Below are positions 10,391-21,500 of a stretch of 64,000 nt of DNA, one piece after another. Every line of letters starts with the position of its first letter. The stretch's first letter is position 1. The DNA is from Bostrychus sinensis. Lineage: Eukaryota > Chordata > Actinopteri > Gobiiformes > Eleotridae. A program made the translations under genes and the position numbers. The notes beneath the pieces were generated by a model, which saw only the letters and a program-made list of their open reading frames with translations, was not told the origin of the DNA and did not search any database. The DNA is taken from contig CM036247.1 of NCBI GenBank assembly GCA_020698575.1, positions 27,442,431-27,506,430 on the forward strand, written 5' to 3'.

Positions 10391-10601
10391 TTATATTAGA
10401 AAACATTAAAAGTTCAATTATTTTAATCAGCTGTAGAAACAAGACATGCATACATCATCTTAGCTTTATTATCAAGTGTCCAGTGGTCTACACCACTTAT
10501 CAACAATGAATTAATTTATATAGAAACAATAGAAACAATGTGATAATGTGAGTGCTAAGTGTATCTATAAATAAGGAAGGAAAAAGCTCTCTAAAAGCAG
10601 A

Positions 10602-10622
10602 AAAAAGAAAGAAAGAAAGAAA
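10602..10622. repeat. (GAAA)n microsatellite, short
   Basis: Four to five perfect GAAA units. Confidence 0.85.
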
Positions 10623-10649
10623 TCAAGTTGTACTCTGCAATAAAAAAGC

Positions 10650-11060
10650 AGCAGTAACAGGAGAGCATCCAGGACCCCCACCACGATCACTCTGCATCGC
10701 ATTTTCTTGCCGTTTCCTTCACTTCAAGTGAAAAACCGTTAGGAAATGCTGCTTGGCACAGAGAGAGTGGCACAGTCTTCGTTGGCGGTTGGTGCCGTTG
10801 CATATGGGAAGTCCTTCAAAGTCAGCCGACGTGCCGCAGGCAGCATTCTAATGAGGTCATCAATAACCTGCAACAGCTGCTCCGAAAGAGAGGCCTCATC
10901 TGTGGAGCTCTAGCCACCAGTGACTCCGCTGTAACCAGACAAACAGCTCGGAAATAATGAGCGCTATTCTATGGAACGTGCGGCGCCGCTTTACCGTCAG
11001 CCATTAATTGGTGGCGGAGCGGTAGATTTCAGACGTGACAGCCGTGGCAGTGACTGAGAA
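10650..11060. promoter_or_regulatory. Candidate conserved non-coding element
   Basis: Repeat-free and GC-richer than its flanks, with many retained CpG dinucleotides. Homeodomain-type cores occur ('tctaatgagg' near 10849, 'ccattaattggtgg' near 11002), along with a CAGCTG E-box near 10874. No ORF. Such islands in an otherwise repeat-littered teleost desert are often developmental enhancers, but conservation cannot be tested here. Confidence 0.3.
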
Positions 11061-11937
11061 GGTTGCACCAAACTCCCCTGTGTACTGTCAAATAGTCCAC
11101 CGTGATACATTTGGTAAAAATTAGCTCCTCAAAACAGCGGTAAACATGTCAGCCACCTCAAAGGATGCCACTTTGGGCAAATCAGGAGAGAGCAAACACA
11201 CTGCACAGCCCCTACAGGAAGGTGAGCTGGAAAACAGAATGGCTACAGGATAAAGACATCACCCGGGAATGACACTTCACAAGATGCGCCATGGGACACG
11301 CCATCATGTTCAGCATTTAAAATATGTGCCAGAAAATTATTGTCTAGACCTCATGACTATCCGTATTGAGCTGTAGACACCAAATCTTCATCCATGTATT
11401 ATACATTTTTGATTTAAAATAAATTGAAGGCCTGCAAATAACTGGCCATTGCTCAGTGTGTGCTCTGCCTCAAGCCCATAGTTGCATGAATCAGCTCTAA
11501 CCCACCAACAGGAATAAAGGTTTTTTCACAGCTGAAGGTCCACACCAAGGACTCAGAACTCAAAAATTATTACACTGTAACCATTTGGTCTGCTGATATT
11601 TGGTTTCACACCACATCAGTGAAATCTGGACTACTGAGCTTTCCCTGGAGTTGTCATCACCATCACCAGACAATAGGGACGAACTTTGTGAATGCTGTAA
11701 AATATTACTGTTTAAAACAACAAACATACAAACAGGGAACCATGTGAGGAACAAGAGCCAGCAGCTGTAGCACAAAACTTAATGCAGAAAAATCCATGAG
11801 GCTACTCTAGCTTTTAACCACACTGCTACATGTGAGCTTTCACACTTGAGGATTTGGTCCCAACCAAACTATAAAATAATTTTTTTTTTGCGATCTAAAA
11901 AAAATATTAGCAGCTATCCCAAGTCTTACCATACTAC
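11061..11937. other. No recognised feature
   Basis: Mixed-composition sequence with no repeat similarity that I can see. The ORF at 11560-11775 is unconvincing. Confidence 0.5.
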
Positions 11938-12390
11938 CAGGGCTTTACATTAGCATTAGCCAACCTGCCAAAAGCAGATAGATTTCCATTTTGGCTGGTA
12001 ACACTGTTAGTCTCACTAGCCGGTTAGATTTTATGCATGTATCATAACTTCAGACGTCCTTCCTGTGTTTCAGTGTATTGGTCTCATCCTCTCCTTTCTA
12101 GTACAGCCTATAATAATTTATTGTAATCAGAGAAAAAAAAAATATTTCAATATATGTAAAATTAAATAAATGATATTATTTATTCTACCTAGGGAAACCC
12201 ATTTTCTAATTATTTGATAAATCACTGTCTACACATAAAACCAAATTCTAAATCTCTTTGGCCTATTATATGCGATAAAAAAAAATATTGCTTATTAAAT
12301 TATGGCTAGTAAAAACACTAATTGGCTAGTAACTTTTCAAAAGGACCTGCTTCAGTGGTCAGTAAGCAAAAAAATTAACATCAATACTAT
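11938..12390 (+). mobile_element. Non-autonomous DNA element, family C, copy 1
   Basis: Begins 'cagggctttacattag' and contains repeated 'ggctagta' motifs, with 'attggctagtaacttttcaa' near 12322. The reverse complement of this sequence matches 61199-61671, which has terminal inverted repeats of the CAGGGMTTGACATT type. The right end is not clear in this copy. Confidence 0.6.
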
Positions 12391-12434
12391 TATAAAAATA
12401 GCCTGATGCATGTTATTTCCAGGTTGATTTACAG

Positions 12435-12703
12435 AATGGTCACATTTATATAGCGGTAAATGGTCACATTTATATAGCGCTTTTCTTCTTTCATGGGTAC
12501 TCAAAGCGCTTTACATCAAGGAACCGTTCACCCATTCACACTCACATTCATACACCAGTGTGCGCAGACACTGGAGGCAAGGTGGGTTAAGTGTCTTGCC
12601 CAAGGACACAATGACAGTATGCAACGGTGGGAGTGGGGTTTGAACCGCCAACCTTCTGGTTATTGGACAAGCGGACTCTACCAACTGAGCTACTGCCGCC
12701 CCC
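12435..12703 (-). repeat. tRNA-derived SINE, well preserved
   Basis: On the minus strand it starts with an A-box head, 'gggcggcagtagctcagttg' (12703 downward), passes through 'gtgtccttgggcaagacact' and ends with 'gcgctatataaatgtgacca'. The last ~21 bases of the tail are tandemly duplicated on the plus strand (12435-12455 and 12459-12479), as is common for LINE-mobilised tails. The ORFs at 12493-12717 (+) and 12511-12705 (-) are shadows of this SINE. Confidence 0.88.
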
Positions 12704-13479
12704 ATAATAAGGCATAATAAGAATAAGGCACTAATGGATGCAGATTACACTACTTGCAACCAATCAGAAAGCAATGAACAGTACCAACATATGCATAATA
12801 GACAACTGTATTGCAGAAGCAAAGCATCACATTAAGCCTGTGATTTTAGATAAATGGTTATGATTAGCCAGTAGAATCAACCTTGGTGGAAGACAGCTGG
12901 AATTGGAAAGGTCACAGAGCATACTTCACTTGCGAAAGAAAATGAATGTGTGTGGGTGACCAGACTCAGTCAAAGATGTTCAACTATTAAGTTTACTTGG
13001 TGCAAAAAGTGTATTTAAACACCAAAATTAATATTCATGTATCTCCTTTTCAATGCATTATTTTACTATGGTTGTGGACCTGTGACAGGAAACAGTCCAA
13101 TAAGTCGTAGAGCAGCTGTCAAATACTGCAGCCTCTTAGAGTATTCCTGTGCTTCTAGGGATCTACCTAATCCAAAGATGCTTGGGTGAAATAAAATGGA
13201 AATATAAAAAACATATATAATGTCATCTGCGGCATGCAAATCTGCCGAGCTTCAGCAACATGGGAAGGCTGCCTGCATAAAATAAATTGCTTATGTACTG
13301 CACTGCACCAGTCATGAGACATAAATCTGTGGTAAGAACTTCATATTTCATAACTTGTGACTTACTGATACATTTATGGATTACATGCTAGAAAATGTTA
13401 GTCAGTAAGAACCACATACATGAGCCACATTAAAAGTACACAACTCCTAAACAGTTTTTGTCTGTTATTTTATCTACGG
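12704..13479. other. No recognised feature
   Basis: No repeat or coding signal that I can support. Confidence 0.5.
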
Positions 13480-13745
13480 TAATTTTGGCTGATGTATCTA
13501 TCTGTAAGCATCATGATGCTAATACCGGTGCTAATTAGCCATTTTATGCTCTGTCCATTCCACACCGATGCCAGCAGGGGGTGACAGACACCTAATCCAA
13601 TTGTTCTATGCAAATTGAAAGTAACAGCTCATCAAATATTTTCCATACATATACATTATTTTAAGTTTCAAAACATCAAATTCTCTTCAAAGCAAAAGTG
13701 TCCAAAACTATTTCAAAAAGCCTAAAAAACCTATATAGAAAATTT
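13480..13745 (+). repeat. MITE-like repeat family A (subtype 1), 3' half
   Basis: 'agccattttatgctctgtcc', 'ggtgacagacacctaatcca' and 'aaaagtgtccaaaactattt' occur in the same order in the fuller copy at 31895-32377. The left half is absent. Confidence 0.75.
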
Positions 13746-14405
13746 TACATTATATACTAAGGATTTTACAAAGTGGTGCTGCTATGTTGACCTCCATATG
13801 TTGTTTGTCTTTTCCTTTGCTTTGTAACATATCAGTGTCAGCTTTATTCTCTTGTGCCATGCTGTAGAGGCCATTGTATTGCCTTTCATCATCATTGCAC
13901 GCTTGACCCTCCTCTCCATCTCACCGTGGGAGATGCCGCAAACTCATCTATTTGTGTGACATTTGCAGCAGGACGCCTCCGAACCTGCATGGCTCTTCTC
14001 GGTCTCAGGAAAAAAAAAAAAAAAAGCCAAGCAGAGACAACGGGAAACTCTTTGTCCCTCCTTTGCAGACACAACTCTCACTTTGTTGTTGGATATAAAA
14101 ACAGTGGGACATAAAACAGGTGCAGCTTGCCAGTAACAACATGTCTGCCAGCCTACTTAGAAAGGCTTTCTGGGGAATACCGCTCAGGTTTATGAATGTC
14201 TAGGAATGTCCACATACAGCCACTGTTATTCATATGTGTGACAGTGCAGGAGCTTTGTGTTGGTTATACATATATATGTTGGTATGTGTTTTTTATGATA
14301 GATTTGAATCTTAAAATAACATGTGATGGGTGTCTGGATAATGGTTGAATGGTTGAGTCTGCAATCGCCTCACTTTTTAACAACACATTGCCAACATTTA
14401 ACCTT
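13746..14405. other. No recognised gene
   Basis: Contains an A homopolymer at about 14010-14025 and a CpG-retaining stretch at about 13860-14010. Overlapping ORFs on both strands (13854-14114 and 13892-14074) show no recognisable protein. Confidence 0.45.
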
Positions 14406-14406
14406 A

Positions 14407-14540
14407 AAAACTTTGGTAACACTTTAGTTTAGGGTCCACCTATTACCCATTACCTAAATGATAATTAGCAACTAACCAACATTTTCCAATTAAAAAACTT
14501 AATAATAATTACTGCTTATTAGTAGGAAGTTAGTAAGTTG
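14407..14540 (+). repeat. Fragment of a 'ttggtaacacttta' MITE
   Basis: 'tttggtaacactttagttta' followed by an AT-rich stretch with 'attagcaactaacc' matches the terminus of a teleost MITE type. Only one end is present. It is related only through the terminus to the element at 54882. Confidence 0.5.
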
Positions 14541-14589
14541 TTGGATGGAACTTTGTCTATTATCCTTCTGTGAACTTTAGAATAGCTTC

Positions 14590-14736
14590 TCCACATGACT
14601 GCACTGTACCCTTTCGTCACTCAGCTTTTGGTCAGTCAGCATTTTCAGTTAAGGCTATGCAGTGGAACAGGTTACCTGATGCTATAAACTCATGCACTTC
14701 TATCAGAAGCTTGAAATCTGAACTGAAAAAGATTTA
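14590..14736 (+). pseudogene. LINE ORF2 C-terminal relic
   Basis: In one frame the segment reads GQSAFSVKAMQWNRLPDAIN and then LKSELKKI before a stop. The pattern 'aFSV...WNrLP..i......fKs.LK' is the conserved C-terminal block of L2/Jockey-like LINE reverse-transcriptase ORFs. No reverse-transcriptase core is present, so this is a short 5'-truncated remnant. Confidence 0.55.
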
Positions 14737-14794
14737 AAAAAATAATCAGCAATGCTATCACAACAAAGTATTTTTGCTTTGTGAAAGCAGATTA

Positions 14795-14969
14795 TGACTG
14801 AAATAGCCACTATACTAATACAACATATTGGGAGCCATTTATTCTCTGTTTACAAGCTAAGTAGAGTACCAGCCAATGGGAACATCCCTTATTCCAATGT
14901 GGAATCAGACAAGCAGACCTGGGGTACACAAACGAGTCATTGGCCAATGCCTGCACAGGCTGTGGATTC
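14795..14969. repeat. Old duplicated segment, copy 1 part 1
   Basis: 'ccaatgggaacatcccttat' and its surroundings resemble 17150-17290 ('ccaatgaaaatgtctcttat', 'tacaggctga') in order. The copy is cut at 14970 by a Harbinger-like element and appears to resume at about 16540. Confidence 0.4.
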
Positions 14970-15774
14970 TAATGCTGCGTTCACACTGGACGCATTTGAG
15001 GCATCTGGCATGTCTGATTTACATAGTTAAGTCTATTTAAGGGGGCGTCTGTACGTCCTGCGGCACAAATCAAGCGTCCAGCGCGTCGCGAATTAGGCTT
15101 TGACGCGTCAGAATCAAGTGATTCTCTAGATGTCCAAGTTGAAAAATCAGAACTTTGGTGAATATTTGCGGCGCAATAACCAATCAGGATCTAGGTCCTG
15201 CAGTGACGTGGGAAGACGTAGGAAGCAGAGATCCATCAAAACAATCAGGGTGGACATATCGAGGCTGTCATTGTGAACCTGGAGCAACAAGCTACAGCAC
15301 CTCTTCTACTTTTATAAAGACAGCAGTCAAAAAAAAAGTAACAAGATATTAAAGGGACCTTAACCTTAGCATGTGCTGAGCTAAGCTCTTTGGCTTAGAG
15401 CCAAAACAGCAGGGAAAACAGAGTCTGTGTACTGAGTGCTATCCTAGCCTATAACCCGCTAAAACCACTAGAGACCGCTATTAAACAAGAAAAAACTCCA
15501 TATCTCCGCTCTGCTGCTGGTGTTGAGTGCTTAAATACAGCAGTGGGGTCCTGGGGACATGTCCTCGTACCGACATGGGACAACAGGTGAGCAAACCGGC
15601 AGTGGCCTCAGTTGGAATTCCCCCAGAAAGAGTGGCCATTACCCTGGCACAACAGACTCATCCCATGATGCAAATTCGCGTCTGAACACATTTGTTTTGA
15701 TGCGCGAGCAGAGCGAATTGAACGTCTGACTTCAAAATGTTGAAGCATCCAACCAGACGTTTTAACGCAGCAAT
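14970..15774. mobile_element. Harbinger-like non-autonomous element (about 805 bp)
   Basis: Left end 'taatgctgcgttcacactgg'. The right end reads 'tattgctgcgttaaaacgtc' on the reverse strand, giving imperfect terminal inverted repeats. The interior is CpG-rich with 'gcgtc' motifs (gcgtccagcgcgtcgcg near 15073) and 'aaccaatcaggat' near 15179. I recognise this composition from teleost Harbinger-type MITEs. No transposase ORF. It abuts the next MITE directly. Confidence 0.55.
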
Positions 15775-16532
15775 AGGGTGTGTTCACACTTGCTGGTCCG
15801 CAGGACTCGGTGAGCTTTGGGGCAAAGGTCCACACGTGTGCTAATGATGTCATTGGTCTGCTTTGAGTTCACATTGAGCTCTGTCAAACAAACTGAACTG
15901 ACTGAGGTGGCAGTAACAAACCTCGATTGTAGGGGGCACGTTAATATTTACTGAGAGAAACTTGAAAAGAATAAACCCTGCTCATCTATTGGTCAAAAGT
16001 CCGCCTCATTAGCTCCATATATCCCAATAATATCATACGGCGCAATATTTAAACCAGTTAAGTTTAGAGCAACAATATCGGCTGAACACAGCTGGGGACT
16101 CTCTCAGGTAATTAATATAATTTCTGTGTTGTTTTAGCTTTTTTTTTTTTTTTTTACATTTGTTTCCTAATGTTAGCAACCTATCAAATACATTTTATTT
16201 ACAGTAGTCTATAGTTGTATTTTTTCCTAATAGTCACGTTAGATAGGTGTATGTTTCTATGCTCTTGGCGAACAGTACTGTAGTCCCTGGCGCTAGTCAA
16301 TAATTTGGTTTGAGTTGCATTCGCATTTCACCAGGACCAGACCAGGAGCGCACCAGGGCTCAAAGCACAACGCACCAAGACCTCTGATTTCAGAAGGGCC
16401 AGAGTTCACTTGTTTGGTGTGCACCTGAGTCTGTTTGCGTGTTCACCCCTGCTCGAACAAACTGGACTTTCCCAGAAAGCGCACCAGCGTTTGAATGAAG
16501 CAAACCAAACACAGCAAGTGTGAACCCACCTT
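15775..16532 (+). mobile_element. 'tgttcacacttgctg' MITE, copy 1 (758 bp)
   Basis: Terminal inverted repeats agggtgtgttcacacttgct(g) at 15775-15795 and its reverse complement at 16512-16532 match at 19 of 21 positions. The interior has 'ttcacattgagctctgtcaa' (15869-15888), shared in inverted orientation with the element at 16671-17042. A T homopolymer sits near 16139-16156. Superfamily not assigned; I could not define a target duplication. Confidence 0.72.
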
Positions 16533-16539
16533 TACAGTA

Positions 16540-16670
16540 CATATGTTATGGGGGTTAAATATTTTTTCTCAATTGCAAGGAGAAAATTGTGTAATGTCCC
16601 CTTAAATCCAAAAAGACTTCTTAGGCCATAAAATGCTGTGATTTATATTGATGAATGAAAGGATAAGTTT
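16540..16670. repeat. Old duplicated segment, copy 1 part 2
   Basis: 'aaaatgctgtgatttatatt' (16630-16649) and flanks resemble 17390-17450 ('acatgctgtgatttattata'). The two parts of copy 1 are separated by the insertions at 14970-16532. Confidence 0.4.
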
Positions 16671-17042
16671 AAGGCTGTGTTCACACTTCCCATCCTTGGT
16701 CAGCTTGAAGTGAACTCTGGTGTGAATCATGGAAAGTCCACTTTGTTTAAGCAGGTGTGAATGCACAATCAACAGGTGAAATCTGGTCTGCCCGAAATCA
16801 GTGGTCTAGGTGTTGTGTTGGTGAAGTCCGAATGCAACACAGACCAAACTACAAATTAATGGCAAGAAGTGGACTAAAGCACTGCTCCTGAACATCTAAT
16901 GTGACCATAAAAAAAAATGAGAAAAGAGTGTATACCTACTGTAAATAAAATGTATGCCAGGTGTGTTACTGTGTATCCTGTCAGTCCTGTTCATTTGATA
17001 GAGCTCAATGTGAATTCAGATACCAAGTGTAAACACAGCATT
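16671..17042 (-). mobile_element. 'tgttcacacttgctg' MITE family, copy 2 (372 bp)
   Basis: Ends 'aaggctgtgttcacactt' (16671-16688) and, in reverse complement, 'taatgctgtgtttacactt' (17042 downward). Its right interior, reverse-complemented, contains 'ttcacattgagctctatcaa' like copy 1, so the two lie in opposite orientation. It is shorter than copy 1 by internal deletion. Confidence 0.65.
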
Positions 17043-17099
17043 AATGGTCCAGTACGCTTATAAGTCCTTGCAGTTTTTCAGTTTAAGACAACTTTAAGC

Positions 17100-17455
17100 T
17101 GCACTACCCACAATTTTATTTTATTGTGACTACCAACCTCGCGGCCCAAGCCTTACTATATACAAACTAAATGGACGAACATCCAATGAAAATGTCTCTT
17201 ATTCTAATGCAGAGGCAAACAGGCGGACTGTAACGTATGCAAATATATAGGACCAAAATCCAACAACTTGCTGGTACAGGCTGAACAAAGACAACTGAAA
17301 TATAGACAGTATAAAATAATAAAACCTTTATGTTATTTAGGGTTTAAAATGTACAATACGTTTAACAAATAGAAGAAAAAAAAGTAGGGTTCCTTTAATC
17401 CCAAACAAACTCATAACATGCTGTGATTTATTATAAGTGAGAGATTTTCTTTAGG
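17100..17455. repeat. Old duplicated segment, copy 2
   Basis: Contains, contiguously, sequence resembling both 14795-14969 and 16540-16670. Divergence is high, so this is an old duplication or two copies of an ancient repeat. Confidence 0.4.
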
Positions 17456-19289
17456 TCAATATTTCACTTCAGTTGTCCTCTGTCAGTGCTCTACAATTAA
17501 GGCAACTTACGAAGAGCCTTGACAGCATTGCTATAAGTCTAATATTGGCAGTGACAGTGTTCAAAATTTCAAAGGCATGCTCCTTGTAAGTTCAATGCAA
17601 ACTGTGACTGTCTCGTTTTATGAAAATGAAATAGTCTTTATGGGTCAAACAGCCGCAGTGTAACAGTGATAAACAGTGGCAAATTGAGCTGACAGGCTGG
17701 CTGCATAAATCTGAAGGTAATCCTGGTGTTTTTACTACTTTAAATATATGCTTCTAGGAATCCAATTCCAGTCAAAATTGTACACCGCGTGCCATCAGTG
17801 GGAAGTTTTATGTGCCCTATATTCAGTTAGAGGGACTATGTATTTGCAAACTATGCAGAGTAAGTTTGGTCTGCACAGAAGCAGGTCTCTGTGATGCTAT
17901 CTATTATGGAGCTGTCGGTGCACCATGCCAGAGTGCACTGCTTTAAAATTAAAGAGGGGAGTGATTTGATTTGCAACGCTACATTCCACTACACCCACTG
18001 AGTCTCCAACTGTGCCACAGGTGCTCCGTGCACATCTGGCTACAAAGGACCAAATATAGAGCAGTGAAAATAGCGCCTTCAGAGGCTTCAAGACAGCAAT
18101 CATCATTTAGTGAAAGGGTGGAACTACTATGGAAATATATATGGAGTTTTTTATTATTATTCTATTTTCCTATGCTGTAATTCCATTTTCTGTGTTATAT
18201 TTTTAGGGTTAATGTGCTAAAAATAATATGTTCATGCTGCACTAATGAACATCATGTGAATTCAGGGATTTTTAAGAGGATTCAGTGCCATACCAAAATA
18301 GGGCCAAAGGTAACAACTCCAGTCACAAAGGGCCAAGTTACAGCACTTACAAACATTATAACATTGTTAAAAGCTCCAAAAAGTCAATTTAGCAGAACAG
18401 GGGACGTTAAATTGTTGCGTAATTAGCATATCATAAATCAATGCAAAATTATAAACATCAACGTTAACTCAGTATCTACAAACAGTTTAAAGAAACATAT
18501 TTTTAATGCCTAATAACTTGATGGTTTCAATAGCATATTTACCCCTTAACTAGACGATACCTCCCTAATGTCCAGGTCTGGGCAGTATATTTTTTTTACT
18601 ATTGCCATTTTTACCATTGCATATACCTTGACAGTCTTGAAAGTCTCTCTGCAAGCTTCTTCATAAATTATATTTTCCCTATGCTCTGTGCATCATCAGT
18701 GTTTGTCCATTACTGGCTCATGTGAGGTTCAAGAGTATCACATTCATTTGCAGAACTTTGTAATTTAACATTTACACAGTAGGCCTTTACCTGGTGTGAA
18801 CTATAAAGTTCCATACAGGAGCTGTACAGCAAGACTTTTCTGCTTCTTCGTGACTTTCACTGTTAATCTTTATTGGCACTGTCCAAGGTCCTGATCTGCA
18901 GGAGCTGATACTGAGCAGATCCTAATATTGGCGAATAAGAAATGATATTTAAACCTTCTTTCCTCTGTAGTGCTGCCAGAACTGTGGCCACATGTAGAGA
19001 AGGAGGGACCGCTGCGGTGACAGTGCAGGCCGGGCAGATGCTGCTGGAGCTGGGAGATATGAAGGCCTAATTATAAGAAAGCAGTGGCTGACACTTGCCT
19101 GACCACAGAACTTGGAGTTAATAAATGAAACTGAAATTATAAAATGAATGCTTTTGGTCTTGTCCTCAAGTTGAGTCATTCAAAACATAAATCTCTGACT
19201 GGCACTGCAGAACTCCATTATCCCATTTTACCATCGTGGGTTTCTGGTATTAATGTACCACATCTGTCAATTAATCACTTTGATTATAC
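17456..19289. other. No recognised feature
   Basis: ORFs at 17897-18106 (-), 17971-18180 (+), 18214-18426 (+) and 18949-19179 (-) show no recognisable domains. 'tctgggcagtat' near 18577 may be a stray MITE end. Confidence 0.45.
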
Positions 19290-19530
19290 ACTTATTTACC
19301 TAATGGAATCCATTTAGCCCTGCCACTCCTCTCGGTCATGATGCATTGCCCCTATTGATGGACTGATTTCTATAAAGCGCTTGTGTTCCCTGTAATTGTC
19401 CTCATTGATTCATTTTCACTATCTTGTCACAAACGTCTCCTTTATTTAGCCAATGCATTCATTTTTGTATGGGCGTGCGGCAGAGCTGTTTTGCTAAGGC
19501 AGAAGTTTGGTGTCTTCACAAGCATTTTAC
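19290..19530. promoter_or_regulatory. Candidate conserved non-coding element
   Basis: Repeat-free block between AT-rich flanks with balanced composition and motifs such as 'attgatggactgatttct' and 'tttatttagccaatgcattc'. No ORF. Inference only. Confidence 0.22.
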
Positions 19531-20031
19531 CGAGATATTTTTGATTAAAAACTAGTAAATCTTCCTCTTTCTGACAACAGGAAAAGGTTGAATTTGATCA
19601 ACTTTTAAGGAAAGTTCACCCATGGGTCAAGGAAGAAATAATCCACTCTCACTACTATCTCTCCACATAAGTAATGTATAATAAAGAAACGAATATCCAT
19701 AGCAATGATTTTTCCTACTTAAGCTAATGTTGCAGACTGTGCATGATACCAAAGCGTTCAAACAAAGCCTTGCATATCTGGTCTTTCAGTCACATGGTTG
19801 TCAGAATATGTCCCTGTCCAAAAATGGGCATTAAAGCTCACGCAAAAGCCCAATACCGGGCAACCGATATATCACTCTATCTCTTCTTTAATAAAGGTAT
19901 AAATAAAGATAGGTGCTAAACTTGTTTGAGTACAAGTATTATTCATATTTTGAGGTGGCAAATTGTAAAAAAGCCAGAAAAGGTTGCTCTTGTTGTGGGG
20001 AGTTTGGGCGTTGAGGGGTGTTTTTGACTGT
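19531..20031. other. No recognised feature
   Basis: Nothing that I can support. The minus-strand ORFs at 19872-20147 and 19943-20143 exist because of the neighbouring AAAT repeat. Confidence 0.5.
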
Positions 20032-20048
20032 AAAAATAAATAAATAGA

Positions 20049-20103
<55 letters not shown>

Positions 20104-20108
20104 AAAAT
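20032..20108. repeat. (AAAT)n microsatellite, about 77 bp
   Basis: Near-perfect AAAT tetranucleotide repeat with one 'agat' interruption near 20046. Confidence 0.97.
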
Positions 20109-20790
20109 ACAATTGGGTAGTGGAGGTTTAATTGCAGGAACACTCAAAACCTTAACAGAGCAAAGATAATATAATATGAGGAGACACTGGATGCAGTTGA
20201 GCAGGCAAAAAGTGAATGTGGTACAGTCTGACCTCTCCTCGTCCTCTCGCTAACTTCAGCAATAGTTAACATCATAATGCTGCTATTTATGGCACCTGTT
20301 AAATAAGGCAATATCTCAGGATCGATTTTGCAACCACACACTTTCCCCTTTGGCGCTCTCTTCCAATACAAGGTGGATTTGATAACTCAAGCTCTATTGA
20401 TTTTTCTATAAGCAAAAATAGTCTTTGTGGAACCATAAACCAAAAATATTGGTTATGTGTACATGTTTTGGGGGGAGAGATCAATAATTAAATATTATTA
20501 TTGGGAAAAGAGGTTAATTTACTATGCATCTGAGAGACAAAATACTGAATTTAACTGTCAAAACAACTACTGCAGTGTCCTGTATAATTATGACAACAAC
20601 AACATAAATTTCCATGTAGAGAGGCAGAAAGACAAACTAACTCCTTAACTTCCTTTGTCTACAGATAGTGTAGAAAATATAAGATCTTGCAAATAGTTCC
20701 TGACTGATTGTGGTCATAGTACAATATAGTCATGTCTTTACGCACCATAGAGCTCACAGAGGTCCAGACCTTGGTATTTTTCTATTGCTA
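20109..20790. other. No recognised feature
   Basis: AT-rich sequence without supportable features. Confidence 0.5.
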
Positions 20791-20907
20791 GACTAAACCA
20801 GATCTAAATCAGGCAAAACCCAGGTCTAAACCAGGATTAAACCAGAAAAAAATACTCTAAACCAGGACTTATTTAGGAAAAAGACAGGACTAAATCAAGA
20901 CTAAACA
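20791..20907. repeat. Degenerate minisatellite, 'gactaaaccag(g)' type
   Basis: Variants of a 12-14-bp motif ('gactaaaccaga', 'tctaaaccaggat', 'taaaccaggact', 'gactaaatcaa') repeat about eight times. Individual units are diverged. Confidence 0.75.
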
Positions 20908-21234
20908 ATTACAAAACTGGCCGTCAACATGATGGACCTCATTATTTCTAAAATCCTGTATACAGCCCTGAATATAGTGTATAATACAATTAAATAAACA
21001 TCAGATGGGTGGATCATCATCATGTCATTGAGGCAGTAAGGATGACAAAAATGACTATTTATAATAATTTTCTAATATCATATGGTAATAATAATCATCA
21101 GTCAGTGAATCGTTGGTAGTTTGCCACACAGATAATACAGAGAAAGTACCTTTGTCTTTCTCCTTGTTACTTTCACAGAGAAAGAACACAGATAAAAAAA
21201 GAACACAGATAAAAAAAAGAGAGTTGGAAAGATT
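20908..21234. other. No recognised feature
   Basis: Nothing that I can support, except a short direct repeat of 'agaacacagataaaaaaa' near 21184-21218. Confidence 0.5.
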
Positions 21235-21435
21235 TTCACCCACTAACCTGAACCTGTTGGTAGTTTGATCCCCGCTACTAGAATTGCATACTGCCATTGT
21301 GTGCTTGGGCAAGACATTTAACCCACCTTGCCTGTATGAAAGTAGCTTACTACCACCGAGTTTGACTGAGGAATTAATGAATAATGTAAAGCGCTTTGAG
21401 AAGCTTGTAAAGTGCAATATAATTCTTATTATTAT
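21235..21435 (+). repeat. tRNA-derived SINE, head-truncated
   Basis: 'gcatactgccattgtgtgct', 'gggcaagacatttaacccac' and 'gtaaagcgctttgagaag' follow the same order as in the SINE at 45256-45490. The tRNA-like head is missing; the tail runs into a TTTTA/TTTA microsatellite. Confidence 0.8.
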
Positions 21436-21500
21436 TTTTATTTTATTTTATTTTATTTTATTTATTTATTTATTTATTTTTTATTATCATTATTATTATC
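21427..21500. repeat. (TTTTA)n/(TTTA)n microsatellite
   Basis: Penta- and tetranucleotide TTTTA/TTTA units, then (TTA)n. It grew from the SINE tail. Confidence 0.95.

Noticed and set aside
12511..12705. 64-codon minus-strand ORF that looks protein-like (AAVAQLVESA...)
   Set aside because: It is the translation of the tRNA-like head and body of a SINE; the same shadow ORF arises from other copies of this family.
15775..15775. Three-base target duplication for the 15775-16532 MITE
   Set aside because: Candidate flanks (ata and tta) do not match, so no TSD is claimed.
19872..20147. Minus-strand ORFs with a Leu/Phe/Tyr/Ile repeat resembling membrane segments
   Set aside because: Translation of the (AAAT)n microsatellite.
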